Source of the DNA: Armigeres subalbatus
Taxonomy: Eukaryota > Arthropoda > Insecta > Diptera > Culicidae
Assembly (NCBI RefSeq): GCF_024139115.2
Contig: NC_085140.1
Coordinates: 426,273,781 to 426,337,780 of the forward strand
Length of the DNA: 64,000 bases
Direction of reading: 5' to 3'
Below, piece after piece: positions 31,741-44,800 of the stretch. Position numbers and translations under genes: made by a program. Position 1 is the first letter of the stretch. Every line of letters begins with the position of its first letter. Under the pieces are notes generated by a model. That model ran no database searches, was not told the origin of the DNA, and was given only the letters and a program-made list of their open reading frames with translations.

Positions 31741-32880
31741 GTGAGCAGGGAAAATGAAAACTGAGAAATGAGATGTGTGAAAGGAAAAGTGAGAAGTGAG
31801 CAGTGAGACGTGAGAAGTGAGAAGTGAGAGTGAAAAATGAGAAATGAAATGAGAAGTTAGAATTATAAAGAGACAAGTGAGAAGTGAGTGACGAGGAGTA
31901 AGAAATGAGAAATGAGAAGTGAAAATGAGAAGAAAGAATGTAGAAGGAAGATTTAAGAAGTAAGATGGAAGAAAGAGGAAGAATATAGAAAGAAGGGAGA
32001 AAAAAGATGGAAGGAGCAGGGTAGCATCCACAAAGTACGTCAGGTCTCTAGGGACAAGGAGTGTTCTGACGAGCGTGACTGTTAATACAAAAAAATCAGA
32101 GGTTTGTTACAAAAAACGTGACGTACTTTATGAATCTTCCCAAGGAAGAACGAAGGAAGATGGAAGAAAAGAGAAGGAAAGGGGAAGAAAGGAGATGGAA
32201 GGAGGATGAAGGATGAAGAATGAAGGAAGAAAGATAAAAAGAGGCGGAAGAAGGAAGAAGAAACAAGGTAGACGGAAGATGAAATAAGGAAGACGGAAAA
32301 AAGGAGCAGATAGAAAGAAGAAGGAAGAAGAAAAAGGATGGAGGAAGATCGAAGAAAGAATAAAAAAATAAGAAAGAAGAAACAAGGAATGAAAAAGAAG
32401 GAAGATGGAAGAAGAAATAAGAAAGGCGAAGAAAGTAGGAGAAAAAAAGAAGGAAGAAGCAAAAAGAAATAAGGAAAAAGAAAGTTGAAAGAAGGAAAAT
32501 GTCAGAAAGAAGTAGGAAGAAGGGACAAGGAAGAAGAATGTATAATGAAGGAAGAAGAAGAAAGAAGGCAGAAGGACGAAGTAAAAAAAGTTAAAGAAGA
32601 AATAGAAAAAAAGATGAAGGAAAATTAAAAATTAAAAAGAAAAAAAAAGGAGTTAGAAAAAGTAAAGAAGAAGGAAAAATTAAAAAGGAAGAAGGAAGAA
32701 GAAAACCGGAAGAAGGAAAAATAAATATTGAGCAAGGATGAAGAAAAAAGCAAGAAGGGGGAAGGAAGAAAACTGAAAGAAAAAATGAGTTACAAGAATG
32801 ACGGAAAAAAGATAATAGAAGTAAGTAAGAGGAAAGAAGATGGAAGTAGAAAAAAAGGAAGAAAAAAAGAACGGACTTCT
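31741..32880 (+). repeat. Polypurine tract (GAGAAGTGAGAA then GAAGGAAGAA types)
   Basis: The plus strand is almost purely A/G for over 1.1 kb. The first about 190 bp are GTGAGAAGTGAGAAATGAGA-type units, and then GAAGGAAGAAAGA-type units. It is broken only by a small MITE at 32019-32142. Such asymmetry can form triplex (H-DNA) structures. Frames on the minus strand read as Ser/Phe/Leu-rich nonsense and are rejected as genes. Confidence 0.9.
32019..32142. mobile_element. MITE with CACAAAGTACGTCA-type TIR
   Basis: The left end GGGTAGCATCCACAAAGTAC is mirrored by the inverse of GGGAAGATTCATAAAGTACG on the right. The interior holds an AACGTGACG phrase and a short spacer. It resembles the families at 1137-1300 and 14238-14405 in layout. 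Neighbouring purine repeats obscure the TSD. Confidence 0.75.
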
Positions 32881-33112
32881 TACGTCTCATCTCTCCCATT
32901 TTACAACTCATTCCGCCTAATGACTGTTCGGCCTTATTCTTCTATATTCTTTTCGAATAACATAGCATAGAAATTATAGAAAAACATGCTAATTTTATTT
33001 CATGACTCATTGATTTTTTTATAATTCATAGAATTCAAGATTCAAATCAAGAATTTCATATGATATTATTAATATTGTGGCCTAAAATATACATGGTACA
33101 GGAAGTTGGACT
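32881..33112. other. Unassigned
   Basis: AT-rich sequence in which no feature was recognised. Confidence 0.4.
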
Positions 33113-33216
33113 GGGTGAACTGCGCGACGTGCAGCCACGGACCTGGTTGAATGGAAAAGACTTTTATGTACTACACAGGCCACTCCGGCTTTAGTCTAAG
33201 AAATAATAATAATACA
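33113..33216 (+). mobile_element. RTE 3'-end fragment
   Basis: The plus strand encodes VQPRTWLNGKDFYVLHRPLRL and continues to TTTAGTCTAAGAAATAATAA. This is the same 3' terminus (CACTCCGGCTTTAGTCT) as the RTE copies at 8085, 29440 and 39214. It is severely 5'-truncated. Confidence 0.65.
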
Positions 33217-34778
33217 GGAAGTTGAGAAACCTGCGAATTCACTTCATGTTAATTATTTAGTTTCCTGGTATTGGCAATTTATTGTTGCTTGAGGAAAATG
33301 AATTATATTTTAAAAAATGCAAGGGAAAGCAAACGTAAGAAAAATTTTATATTCTAAAAGCGATTGAATTAAAAACGATTAATCGAACGGGTTTGGACTA
33401 ATGCAAAAATGCATCGGCTTGAAGACTTCTTTCAAGCTGCTCATTGAAATGGAGGGGTGGCAGTTCGAAACTGAAATACTTTTGAAAATATGGAACAGGT
33501 CTTATGCGCATTTAAGCTTGCTTGGGAATGTGTTCAATCAATCTAAACTTTAGGTTGACGTAATTAAGTAAACCTGTATTGAGGTCCAAGTGATATTGGA
33601 GGTAACGAATGCTCTTTTATATATCAATTATCAATTTATGTATCAAAACATTAGATCTAACAAATGGTCGCAGTTTATTAAAACCACAACAAGGAATAAA
33701 TTATTGTTGATATAAGTTTTTCGATTTTCGTGACCCAGAAACATAAATAAAGAATTCTCAACAGAAATTGCTTAATCACTGTTTTATTCACACGACCTTT
33801 CCGCTTCTAATCTTCTTATTCTAATTACAACGTCGTATGCTCACCACAATATAACATATTTCATGCTGCTTCCCGTACGCGAGTGCTGTTTATTTTCACC
33901 CCCTTTCGATTACACTAATCTTAATGTACGTACTTACATTTTTCGGTACTTGCTCTCCCGTCGCGGCACACTGCTAACCGAATTGTAATAATAAACTCTC
34001 ACCCCGCGTGCACCGAATCCAATTTCGAAAACGTTTGCTCGCACATCTATGATGTCGTAACATCGACGATCTTAGACTAGGCTTGAACTCAGACTGGCTG
34101 ACTAACCGCAGGCCGAAGCAAGCATAATTTGAATGCAACTGACTAATTACAGCGCGCAGAGCACTTCTCTACTGGCTGGATGGTGAAAGATGAGAGTTGG
34201 TTTATGGGCCTATCGTAATGTAAGTTCTTTTCTACTTTCCCATCTACAATTATTGGCGTGTTGGCTGTTTTATTGCTGTCGATAGCGAGGCGAAGTGTGT
34301 GGTGTTTGTTTGTAAATGGGTTTGATAATTAGCATTCTATGGGAAGAGTCTGGCTTTGAAACAGAATGTTTTTCTGATAAGAGCATTATAGTAGTGGTCT
34401 GCAGTATGGTGAACGTTTGACCATGTATATCGTAGTGGCGGTTGCAATTGTCGCTTTGACCCTACTTTATCTTAGTTTTGCGTTCGTCTATTTACTAATT
34501 CTCCTTATGTACCTATCAGAGTGCTTCGAAAAAAAAATACTGGCTGAAAATGTCTTTCCAACGTTCCATATTTGCAGAAATCATTAATTTTGTAAGTTCT
34601 ATTCATTAGCTTGCATGGTGATTACTTGAAAAAAAAAGTCCTTTGTTCTTTATTTCGTTTGTATTTTGAAGCTGATTTTTTTAATGCTTTTTTGAGACTT
34701 TTATTTTATTAATAACTATATTGTAAATGGGCCTTATGGGCCTAGAAGATTCACATTTGGCTTATATTTGGCAACTGA
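33217..34778. other. Unassigned intergenic sequence downstream of the Nimrod-like gene
   Basis: No gene, TIR or tandem array was recognised. Base composition is AT-rich, with a GC-richer part around 33880-34170. It lies 3' of the Nimrod-like gene stop. Confidence 0.4.
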
Positions 34779-34786
34779 ACACACAG

Positions 34787-35079
34787 GGGGGCCCTCCTTA
34801 GCCGTGCGGTAAGATGCGCGGCTACAAAGCAAGACCATGCTGAGGGTGGCTGGGTTCGATTCCCGGTGCCGGTCTAGATAATTTTCGGCTTGGAAATTGT
34901 CTCGACTTCCCTGGGCATAAAAGTATCATCGTGTTAGCCTCATGATATACGTATGCAGAAATGGTAACTTGGCTTAGAAACCTCGCGGGTAATAACTGTG
35001 GAAGTGCTTAATGAACACTAAGCTGCGAGGCGGCAATGTCCCAGTGGGGGATGTAATGCCAACGAAGAAGAAGAAGAAG
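34787..35079 (+). mobile_element. Feilai-like SINE, full length
   Basis: The head is CCTTAGCCGTGCGGTAAGA, with B-box GGTTCGATTCCCGG near 34853 and a GAAGAAGAAGAAGA tail. The TSD ACACACAG lies at 34779-34786 and 35080-35087. It lies about 170 bp beyond the poly(A) signal of the Nimrod-like gene. Confidence 0.9.
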
Positions 35080-35248
35080 ACACACAGACGAATCTTTAAA
35101 AATGCTTCAAATATCATTTTCCACATTGTCTTTACTTTGGGACACCCTATTACCCGCTATCGTGAGACCCGTTTGCATGTACACCATATGGCCTTTCGGA
35201 TACGTTTTCACAAAAAACAACGCAGCAACTCTGCATTTTCGGGTTCTA

Positions 35249-35254
35249 TTTATT
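35249..35254 (-). promoter_or_regulatory. Polyadenylation signal AATAAA of Nimrod-like gene
   Basis: TTTATT on the plus strand is AATAAA on the minus strand, 55 nt past the stop codon at 35311-35309. A short 3'UTR of roughly 75-90 nt is implied. Confidence 0.5.
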
Positions 35255-35308
35255 TGCAATGCGATTAATTTTGCACACTGTTCAAATCTTACGTCACATC
35301 GGTACCAT

Positions 35309-35874
35309 TTAGACACGCTTTACACAGGCTTGACTTCCTTTCAAGCTGCGATCCTTAATGAAGCCGGCGTTGCACAGGCACATGTTCGGTCCCGAGCAGA
35401 CTCCATTGGGGCATCCGTTGGGGCAATGTGGGAGGCACCTGTGAAGACATTAAATATATTAACAACTTTTTCTCAACATATAGGGGAACTGTTCCGTTTT
35501 CCATCTCACTGAACATATTTTCATCTTATCGCAAAACAAAGAAATGCAGCACCGATATCATTGCTTTTTTGCATACAAACGAGCTCATTCATATCAAGCT
35601 CATTTCATTGCTTTGTTTTTGATGGGATGAAGATTGGAGCTATGGGATGAAGCGCCGAACCGTTCCCCTAGCTAAACTTTTTTCATACTTAAAAATGTTC
35701 GATTCATCGAGGATGTAACCGCGGTGACACGAGCAGGTGTTGGGTCCCGTACAGACACCATTCAAACAAGGACTGTCACATGTGGCGTCGCACTTGTTTC
35801 CGGAGAGACCCATTTTGTAACCCGGTTTGCAGGTACATGTTTCAGGAGCGGTACAAACTCCGTTAAAGCATCCA
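35309..35874 (-). other. Nimrod-like gene exons 3 and 4 with short intron
   Basis: Exon 3 (35874-35689, 186 nt) opens after GCTTGTTCCACAG, completes an Asp codon split with exon 2, and encodes NIM repeats 5 and 6 (GCFNGVCTAPETCTCKPGY, then PCLNGVCTGPNTCSCHRGY). It ends at donor GTATGA. Intron 3 is 250 bp. Exon 4 (35438-35309) opens after AATGTCTTCACAG, completes a Lys codon, encodes repeat 7 (CPNGVCSGPNMCLCNAGF) and stops with TAA. Confidence 0.85.
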
Positions 35875-38800
35875 CTGTGGAACAAGCAAAAAAAAATGTG
35901 TTAGACGTTGAAAATAACATAGTTTAAGGGGAAAGGTGCAGAAAACAATCTTCCAGTGGTAATCGAACATGGTAATTCGAACAAGACTATCTGAAAATAT
36001 TACACTGCTCATCGCTTGTAAGTCGCAGGTTCTGGTTTGTTTTGAGGGATATTAACCCATAATGTCATTCATCCCTAATATGCAAATTACGGACATGGAG
36101 TGTACACGTTAAACGAGGCGGACCCGATAACTTTTGGAGCTTTCGAGCGAAATGTGCAACAAATGTACTAGGAAAATATTGTGAATAGTATAAGATACGG
36201 CAGACCTCAGTGGGCTGGTCATTTAGTGCGAATGTCAAAAGAAAGAATAGCAAAAAAATTATCAACGGAGTACCGGATATTGACCGGCAAACATGCTGGC
36301 TGCACGCGGTGGAATCGGACCTGCGGGCCCTGAACGTTTGAGTCAAGTGGAGAAACCTCGCCCAATTTTTTTTTTTTTTTTTTTTTTTTTTGGGGCGTAG
36401 AACCACTGCGTCCATTGAGTTGAACTTTTGTGGTATACCCCTGATTACTCTTAACTATCTATTCGCATCTTGTAGGTTGATCACCATTTGTCAAGTAAAC
36501 AACCTAAGACGCGTCTTTTCCCAGTCCGGTATAATTGAGTTAATAAAACCCACTACCTTTCCAGGATTTGCAGTCCAAATATCTCCTGGTTGCATAAAGC
36601 CACTATTTAGAAATTTAGATCTACCCTTGTACAATGCATCGCAACTGCAAAGCAGATGTTCCGAGGTTTCACGTTCCATGTTACAGAAACGACAGATATC
36701 ACTCTGAATCTGGCCAATATTTTTCAAGTGATATCTGCTCGGGCAGTGTCCGGTTATTAGGCCAGTGAAGGTGCAAAGAGCTCTCTTGCTGAGCTCCAAG
36801 AGCTTTTCTGTTACTTTAACATTGGGAATTATAAATCTCTTTGATTGAGCACACTTTTCGGCAACCAACCAGTTGGTCACCAACCCTTGTGCTTCCCAGG
36901 ATTTCAATTCCATTTTTATAGTACAGTATGATATACCGCAGAAAGGTTCTGGGCCAATAAACTGTGTGTTTGAACCTCGTTTTGCAAGCTCGTCTGCCTT
37001 TTCATTACCTTCAATGCCACAGTGTCCTGGAACCCAGTACAGATTTACGGAGTTCTCTTGGCACACTTTTCGCAATGAAGACAGACAAGTTTTGATGTAC
37101 ATTTAAAGCTACTCAATAACCTCGCCCAATACAAATGATTATTAGAAAACCTACGAAGTTCATTGGAACTATACCACGGAGGCAACTTCAGAATCATTTT
37201 CAAAATTTCATTTTGAATCCTCTGATTATTATTTATTCAGATTAAGGCCGAAGTGGCCTGTGCGGTATATAAGAGTCTTCTCCATTCGCCAACCACGCAG
37301 TCTACGGAGGGTCCCCAAGTCATCTTCCACCTGATCGATCCACCTTGCCCACTGCGCACCTCGCCTTCTTGTGCCCGTCGGATCGTTGTCGAGAGCCATT
37401 TTCACCGGATTACTGTCCGGCATTCTGGCTACGTGCCCGGCCCACCGCAGTCGTCCGATTTTCGCGGTTGAACGATGGATGGTTCTCCCAGCAGCTCATG
37501 CAACTCGTGGTTCATTCGCCTCCTCCATGTACCGTCCGCCATCTGCACCCCACCATAGATGGTACGCAGCACTTTCCTTCCGAAAACTCCAAGTGCGCGT
37601 TGGTCCTCTGCGAGCATTGTCCAGGTCTCGTATCCGTAGAGGACTACCGGTCTTATAATCGTTTTGTAGATAGTCAGTTTGGTACGGCGGCGAACTCTAT
37701 ATTCGATCGGAGCGTTTTGCGGAGCCAAAGTACGTACGATTTCCAGCCACTATGAGTCTCCGAATTTCTCTGCTGGTATCATTTTCGGCAGTCACCAGTG
37801 AGCCCAAGTACACAAATTCTTTTACCACCTCGATTTCCCCTAGTAGCACACATATTCCACATAGGTTACTGCAACTCATATGTGACCGGATTCAGTCACA
37901 ATTAAGTTGCTGCAACCATTTTTCTCTGACTTGTGCTGCTAGGGTCGTCACCACCGATGCAAACTCGCGGTGGGTGGCTCACATTGTCTTCTCTTGAACT
38001 TCTTCCTATCATGTACTTCGTCTTCGAGGGAGGGAGGGATATTAACCCATAATGTCATTCATCCCTAATATGCAAATTACGGACATGGAGTGTACACGTT
38101 AAACGAGGCGGACCCGATAACTTTTGGAGCTTTCGAGCGAAATGTGCAACAAATGTACTAGGAAAATATTGTGAATAGTATAAGATACGGCAGACCTCAG
38201 TGGGCTGGTCATTTAGTGCGAATGTCAAAAGAAAGAATAGCAAAAAAATTATCAACGGAGTACCGGATATTGACCGGCAAACATGCTGGCTGCACGCGGT
38301 GGAATCGGACCTGCGGGCCCTGAACGTTTGAGTCAAGTGGAGAAACCTCGCCCAATTTTTTTTTTTTTTTTTTTTTTGTTGGGGCGTAGAACCACTGCGT
38401 CCATTGAGTTGAACTTTTGTGGTATACCCTGATTACTCTTAACTATCTATTCGCATCTTGTAGGTTGATCACCATTTGTCAAGTAAACAACCTAAGACGC
38501 GTCTTTTCCCAGTCCGGTATAATTGAGTTAATAAAACCCACTACCTTTCCAGGATTTGCAGTCCAAATATCTCCTGGTTGCATAAAGCCACTATTTAGAA
38601 ATTTAGATCTACCCTTGTACAATGCATCGCAACTGCAAAGCAGATGTTCCGAGGTTTCACGTTCCATGTTACAGAAACGACAGATATCACTCTGAATCTG
38701 GCCAATATTTTTCAAGTGATATCTGCTCGGGCAGTGTCCGGTTATTAGGCCAGTGAAGGTGCAAAGAGCTCTCTTGCTGAGCTCCAAGAGCTTTTCGGTT

Positions 38801-41800
38801 ACTTTAACATTGGGAACTATAAATCTCTTTGATTGAACACACTTTTCGGCAACCAACCAGTTGGTCACCAACCCTTGTGCTTCCCAGGATTTCAATTCCA
38901 TTTTTATAGTACAGTATGATATACCGCAGAAAGGTTCTGGGCCAATAAACTGTGTGTTTGAACCTCGTTTTGCAAGCTCGTCTGCCTTTTCATTACCTTC
39001 AATGCCACAGTGTCCTGGAACCCAGTACAGATTTACGGAGTTCTCTTGGCACACTTTTCGCAATGAAGACAGACAAGTTTTGATGTACATTTAAAGCTAC
39101 TCAATAACCTCGCCCAATACAAATGATTATTAGAAAACCTACGAAGTTCATTGGAACTATACCACGGAGGCAACTTCAGAATCATTTTCAAAATTTCATT
39201 TTGAATCCTCTGATTATTATTTATTCAGATTAAGGCCGAAGTGGCCTGTGCGGTATATAAGAGTCTTCTCCATTCGCCAACCACGCAGTCTACGGAGGGT
39301 CCCCAAGTCATCTTCCACCTGATCGATCCACCTTGCCCACTGCGCACCTCGCCTTCTTGTGCCCGTCGGATCGTTGTCGAGAGCCATTTTCACCGGATTA
39401 CTGTCCGGCATTCTGGCTACGTGCCCGGCCCACCGCAGTCGTCCGATTTTCGCGGTTGAACGATGGATGGTTCTCCCAGCAGCTCATGCAACTCGTGGTT
39501 CATTCGCCTCCTCCATGTACCGTCCGCCATCTGCACCCCACCATAGATGGTACGCAGCACTTTCCTTCCGAAAACTCCAAGTGCGCGTTGGTCCTCTGCG
39601 AGCATTGTCCAGGTCTCGTATCCGTAGAGGACTACCGGTCTTATAATCGTTTTGTAGATAGTCAGTTTGGTACGGCGGCGAACTCTATATTCGATCGGAG
39701 CGTTTTGCGGAGCCAAAGTACGTACGATTTCCAGCCACTATGAGTCTCCGAATTTCTCTGCTGGTATCATTTTCGGCAGTCACCAGTGAGCCCAAGTACA
39801 CAAATTCTTTTACCACCTCGATTTCCCCTAGTAGCACACATATTCCACATAGGTTACTGCAACTCATATGTGACCGGATTCAGTCACAATTAAGTTGCTG
39901 CAACCATTTTTCTCTGACTTGTGCTGCTAGGGTCGTCACCACCGATGCAAACTCGCGGTGGGTGGCTCACATTGTCTTCTCTTGATCTTCTTCCTATCAT
40001 GTACTTCGTCTTCGACGTGTTGATAACTAGTCCGATCCGCTTGGCTTCCCTCTTCAGTATCAGACTTCCTCAGTAGGCTTCCTTCATCTTCTCAAAGTTA
40101 CGTGCCATAATATCTATGTCGTCGGCGAAGCCAAATAGCTGGACGGACTTATTGAAAATTGTACCACTCGTGTTAATCCCTGCTCTTCGTATTACCCCTT
40201 CCAAAGCGATGTTGAATAGCAGACACGAAAGACCATCACCTTTCCGTAACCCTCTGCGGGTTTCAAAGGGACTCGAGAATGCCCCTGAAGCTAAAATTAC
40301 GCTCATCACCCGATCCATCGTCGCTTTGATCAACCGTGTCAGTTTATCTGGTAATCCGTGTTCGTGCATCAGCTGCCATAGCTGGTCCCGATCGATTGTA
40401 TCATATGCGGCTTTGAAGTCGATGAATAGATGATGTGTGGGCACGTTGTATTCGCGGCATTTTTGCAGTACTTGGCGAATGGCGAACATCTGGTCCGTGG
40501 TGGAGCGTTCGCCCATAAAACCCGCCTAGTACTGCCTCACGAACTCCCTTGCAGTTGGTGCTAGTCGACGGCATACAATTTGGGAGAGTACCTTGTAGGC
40601 GGCGTTCAGCAATGTGATTGCGCGATAGTTGCTACAATCCAGCTTATCGCCATTTTTGTAGATGGGACACACGACACCTCTCATTTACTCCTGCGGCAAA
40701 ACTTCCTCTTCCCGAATCTTGGTAATGACCCAGTGCAGCGCTCTAGCCAGTGCCTCACCACCGTGTTCAAATAGCTTTTTGTTCTTCAACCGGCCAATCT
40801 CCTCCTGGAGTTTCTGGAGATCCGGAGCAGGTAAAATTATGTCCTGCGCGCATTCTCCCAGGTCCATTACTATACCGCCATCTTCGTCTGCCACATCGCC
40901 ATTCAGGTGTTCTTCGTAGTGCTGGCGCCACCTTTGCATCACCTCACGCTCGTTCGTAAGAAGGTTCCCGTTTATGTCCTTACACATATCAGGCTGTGGC
41001 ACGTGGCCCTTACCTGAACGGTTCAACTTCTCATAGAACTTACGTGTGTTATTAGCGCGGTACAGTTGCTCCATCTCTTCACGGTCTGGATCTTCCTGCT
41101 GGCGCTTTTTCTTCCGGAAAATCGAGTTTTGTCTGTTCCGCGCCCGTTTATATCGTGCCTCTTTCGTCCTCGTGCGGTGTTGCAGCAATCTCGTCCATGC
41201 TGCATTCTTCTTTTTCACTAACTGCTCACATTCGCCGTCATACCAGTCGTTTCTCTGATCCGGGAGCACCGTGCCAAGGGCAGCGGTTGCGGTGTTACCA
41301 ATGGCGAATCGAATATCTCTCTAGCCATCTTCAAAAGACGCTGCGCCTAGCTGCTCTTCCGTTGGGAGTGCCACTTCCAGCTTCTGCGCGTATTCTTGGA
41401 CTAGTCTACCGTCTTGTAGCCGCCCAATGTTAAGCCGCGGCTTCCGACTTCGACGCGTGTTGTACACCGTCGAGAGTTTTGAGCGCAGGCATACTGCAAC
41501 GAGGTAGTGGTCGGATTCAATATTCGCACTGCGGTAAGTGCGGACGTTCGTGATGTCGGAGAAGAATTTACCGTCGATTAGAACGTGGTCGATTTGGTTT
41601 TTGAATCCTCTGAAGTTCTTCGTAAATTCCTGTAAGAATTCCTTCGGGAATCATTTTAGCAATTTCTTTGCCAAATCTTTCCGAATTTTTAAGGTGTTGC
41701 TTTGGAAATTTGCTTGGGAATTCATTCTGGAATTTCCTTAGGAATTGCTTAGATAATTTCTTTTGACAATCCTTCAGAAATTGTTTCCATTCCTTGAAAA

Positions 41801-44800
41801 TTTCGAAAATTACGCCATGAACTCCAAAATTCATCCGGATATTCCTTTTAAAATTGCTGCAGGAGTTATTTCGGAAATTTTGTTGGAAGTTTTTTTTCCT
41901 GAAACTTATTAAAGAATGAAATAGAAAATCCTAAACGAATTTTCGGAAGAATTTCAAGATGAAATTTTCGACGGAACTATTGAAGTAGTTTCTGAATAAT
42001 TCCTAAAAGAATGTCTGAATGGGTTTCTGATTTTCAAAAGAATTTCCAAAGGAATATTTTATAATTTCTCAAGTATTCCTAGGTGAAATTATTAAGATAT
42101 TCCCAAGAGGAAGATATTTCCTAGAGTTGCGGAAGGGATTTCTTAAGGAATTACTGGAAGAATTTGTGTGAGTAAATCCTGAAATATTTGCTGATAAAAA
42201 TCATTATAAAAAAATATGGAGTTCCTTCGGCAGGAACTCCTAAAGAAATGTCCACAGGAATGCATAACGCAATTCAAAAAAGAATTCTCTTTAAGATAAT
42301 TCGGAAGGTATTCCTGATATAATTTTCTAATGTATTCTTTGAAAAAAAATTGAAGAGGTTTCCGTTGGAATTCCAAACAACTTTCCAATGGAATTTACAA
42401 ATTTCTAAACGAATTGCGAATTACTTACCAAAGGAGTTTTGAAATGAATTTCTGAATATTTTTTTTACAAGATCTGCAAAGGAATTCTCGAAGGAATCAC
42501 TAGAAGCATTTCCGAGGACATTTCTAAAGGCATTTTCGAAGAAATTCCGTTAGGTATTTTTGAAAATAATTTGGACTTTCCAAAGATTTCTTGAGGAAAT
42601 TTCTTTCTCCAAAGGAGTTCTTGAGGTAATTTTCAAATTAAATTTTGTAGGAATTTCCGACATTCTTGAATTTCTGCAAGAATTTCTTTGGAAATTCCTC
42701 CAAGATTTCTCTCGGTATGTCTTGGGATTTCTTCTAAAAATCCTTCGAAAATGGCATTTGAAATAAATCCAGAATTTTCTTTGGACATTTCTCATAATAA
42801 TCCTTCGAAAATTTATACCTATGGAAATTGTTTTAGGATTACCTTACCAGTACTTCCTCAAGAAATTCCCTTGAAAATTCTAGGAAGAAATTTTTAAAAT
42901 TCCTTCGAAATTTCCCACAGGAATTTCTTCAGAACCTCCTCCAGGTTTTCTTTCGAGAATTCTTTTAGGTATTGTTCCTTCGGTTATCCCTTCGGATTTG
43001 TTTAGCAATTCTTACAGAAATTCTTTTAGACCTTTGCAGTTTCCATTTAAAACTCCTTCGTTATTTCCAATGCGCATTTTTTCTGGAATCTCTTCAGAAA
43101 GTCTTTTAGAATTTCTTTTGAAAGTCCTTCGTATATTTCTATTGGAAATTTCTTTGACAATTTATTAAAAATTCCTTACGAAGGAAATCCTTTGAAATTC
43201 CTCAAAAAATTACTTAAGGTTTTCTTATTTCATTCTGAGTTTTGGAAGGAATCTTACATTGGAATTTCTGGAGAAATTTACAAAGACCTTCCGGGGGGTT
43301 TTACGAAAGAATCTCTGGACCTGAAGGGATATCCAAATGAACTACAGAGGGAATTTTATAAAGAATTTTTATAGGATTTACTGGAGACATTTTAAAAGTA
43401 TTTAAATGTATTTCAGAAAAAAAAATCCGAAGAACAACCTGAATAGGTTTGGGACAAGAATTTTTAAACGAATTATTGAAGGAATTTCCTAAGGAATTAT
43501 TAAAAAAATCCTCAGTAGAATTTCCAATGGAATCTCCAAACAAATTCCAAATGGAATTTTCATATAAATTTTTAGATTTATACAAGAATACCTTCTGGAA
43601 GAAATTCTTTCCTGAATTCCGTCAGGAATTTATTCGGGAAGTCCTTCAAAAATTCGGACAATAATTAAACAAAACCCTATTTTAAATATAGGTATTTCAG
43701 TCGATCTTCACATCTTCATACTTCTTCAGTAATTCCCGAGATGAGGAGTTGCTTTGAAAATTTCTTCGGTTATCATTTAGGTGATATTTCATGAATCTGT
43801 TCAAAAGTTCGTTCGGAAAATCCTCCCACAGGATTTAATTCGGTTAGTCACCCAGAAATTCTTTTGGGTATACCTTCGAAAATTCCTTCAAGAATTCCAT
43901 CGTGAATTTCATCTCTCTCTCTTGGAGAAATTTATGCAAAAGTTCTTCGCAAGTCCTTCAAAAACTCATAGAGGAATTCTTTCGAAATCGGAAAATCCTC
44001 CCACAGGATTTAATTCGGTTAGTCACCCAGAAATTCTTTTAGGTATACCTCCGGAATTTCCTTCAGGAATTCCTTTACTACTTGATACATGATGGTCTAC
44101 AGCTCTTCGATGGACCTACGCCGAATGGAGTATCCTTCTCCACTGGACTTGATCCTGGGCCAATCGCTTCCAGTCGCCCTGAACATTGAGCGTCCTCAGG
44201 TCCTCTTTAACTGCAAAAAGCCATCGTGTTCGCGGCCTCTTCCGGGTTCTCTACTAAATATTATCTTCGCTTGACGTTCTTCCGGCATACGAGCAACGTG
44301 ACCAGCCCACCGTAGTCTGCCGTGTTGAATAAGCTTAATAATACCCAGCCCTTTATACACCTGGTACAACTCGTGATTCATGCGACGCCGCCAGATACCG
44401 TTCTCCTGTTTACCGCCGAGTATTGTCCGCAGCAGCATGTCCGTCCATGTTTCATGGCCGTATAAAGCCACCGGAAGAATCAGAGTAGTATACAGCGCGA
44501 GTTTTGTTTTCGTTTGCAGACTACGGGACTTAAGCTGGCTACGAAGTCCGTAATAAGCCCTATTTGCAGCTGCAATACGCCTTTTTACCTCGCGGGTAAC
44601 ATCATTATCGCACGTCACTAATGTTCCAAGATACACAAATTCTACAACAACGACAGCTGCCCAAGCCACGACGTCAAAATCATCATAGGAGATTTGATTA
44701 TTGTGACGTCTCTTTGGCCAAGAGGAGGAGTTTAGACCGAAAACGGCCTACGACTAATTGATATCGCCGTCTCCAAGAATATGGCCATTCGCAGCACCTA

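Larger units (their letters stand above)
36045..38027 (+). repeat. Tandem duplication, unit 1 (about 1.98 kb)
   Basis: It is nearly identical to 38035-40015. I noticed only a poly-T length change, a few substitutions (for example near 36815 versus 38803) and a small filler. The unit begins at GAGGGATATTAACCC and ends inside an RTE copy at CTTCGTCTTCGA. A (GGGA)3 filler at 38028-38039 marks the junction. Confidence 0.9.
38035..40015 (+). repeat. Tandem duplication, unit 2
   Basis: This is the second copy of 36045-38027, offset by 1988-1990 bp. It contains again the RTE-like scrap, the RNase H LINE (about 38357-39105), the Jockey-type scrap and the RTE 3' part. Beyond 40015 the RTE copy continues to 41598, so unit 2 holds the original right side. 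Confidence 0.9.
39214..41598 (-). mobile_element. RTE-clade non-LTR retrotransposon, 5'-truncated (copy D)
   Basis: A 15-bp TSD TTTTGAATCCTCTGA lies at 39199-39213 and 41599-41613. The minus strand reads from the AP-endonuclease end (NQIDHVLIDG-type, near 41590), through linker and RT, to the C-terminus and a TCTGAATAAATAATAATCA tail. It encodes LFIDFKAAYDTIDRDQLWQL and FGFADDIDIMARN. It is broken by frameshifts near 40060, 40530 and 40690 and by the MITE at 39826-39932. Relative to copies A/B it is more diverged. Confidence 0.88.

Noticed and set aside
31682..32911. Ser/Phe/Leu-rich minus-strand frames that look like membrane proteins
   Set aside because: They are the complement of a polypurine simple repeat, so TTC/CTT/TCT codons give hydrophobic runs by composition alone.
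36065..36415. Minus-strand frame beginning with a Lys run (and its copy at 38055-38336)
   Set aside because: The Lys run is the poly(A) tail of the RNase H LINE. The rest is non-homologous flank overlapping an opposite-strand RTE-like fragment.
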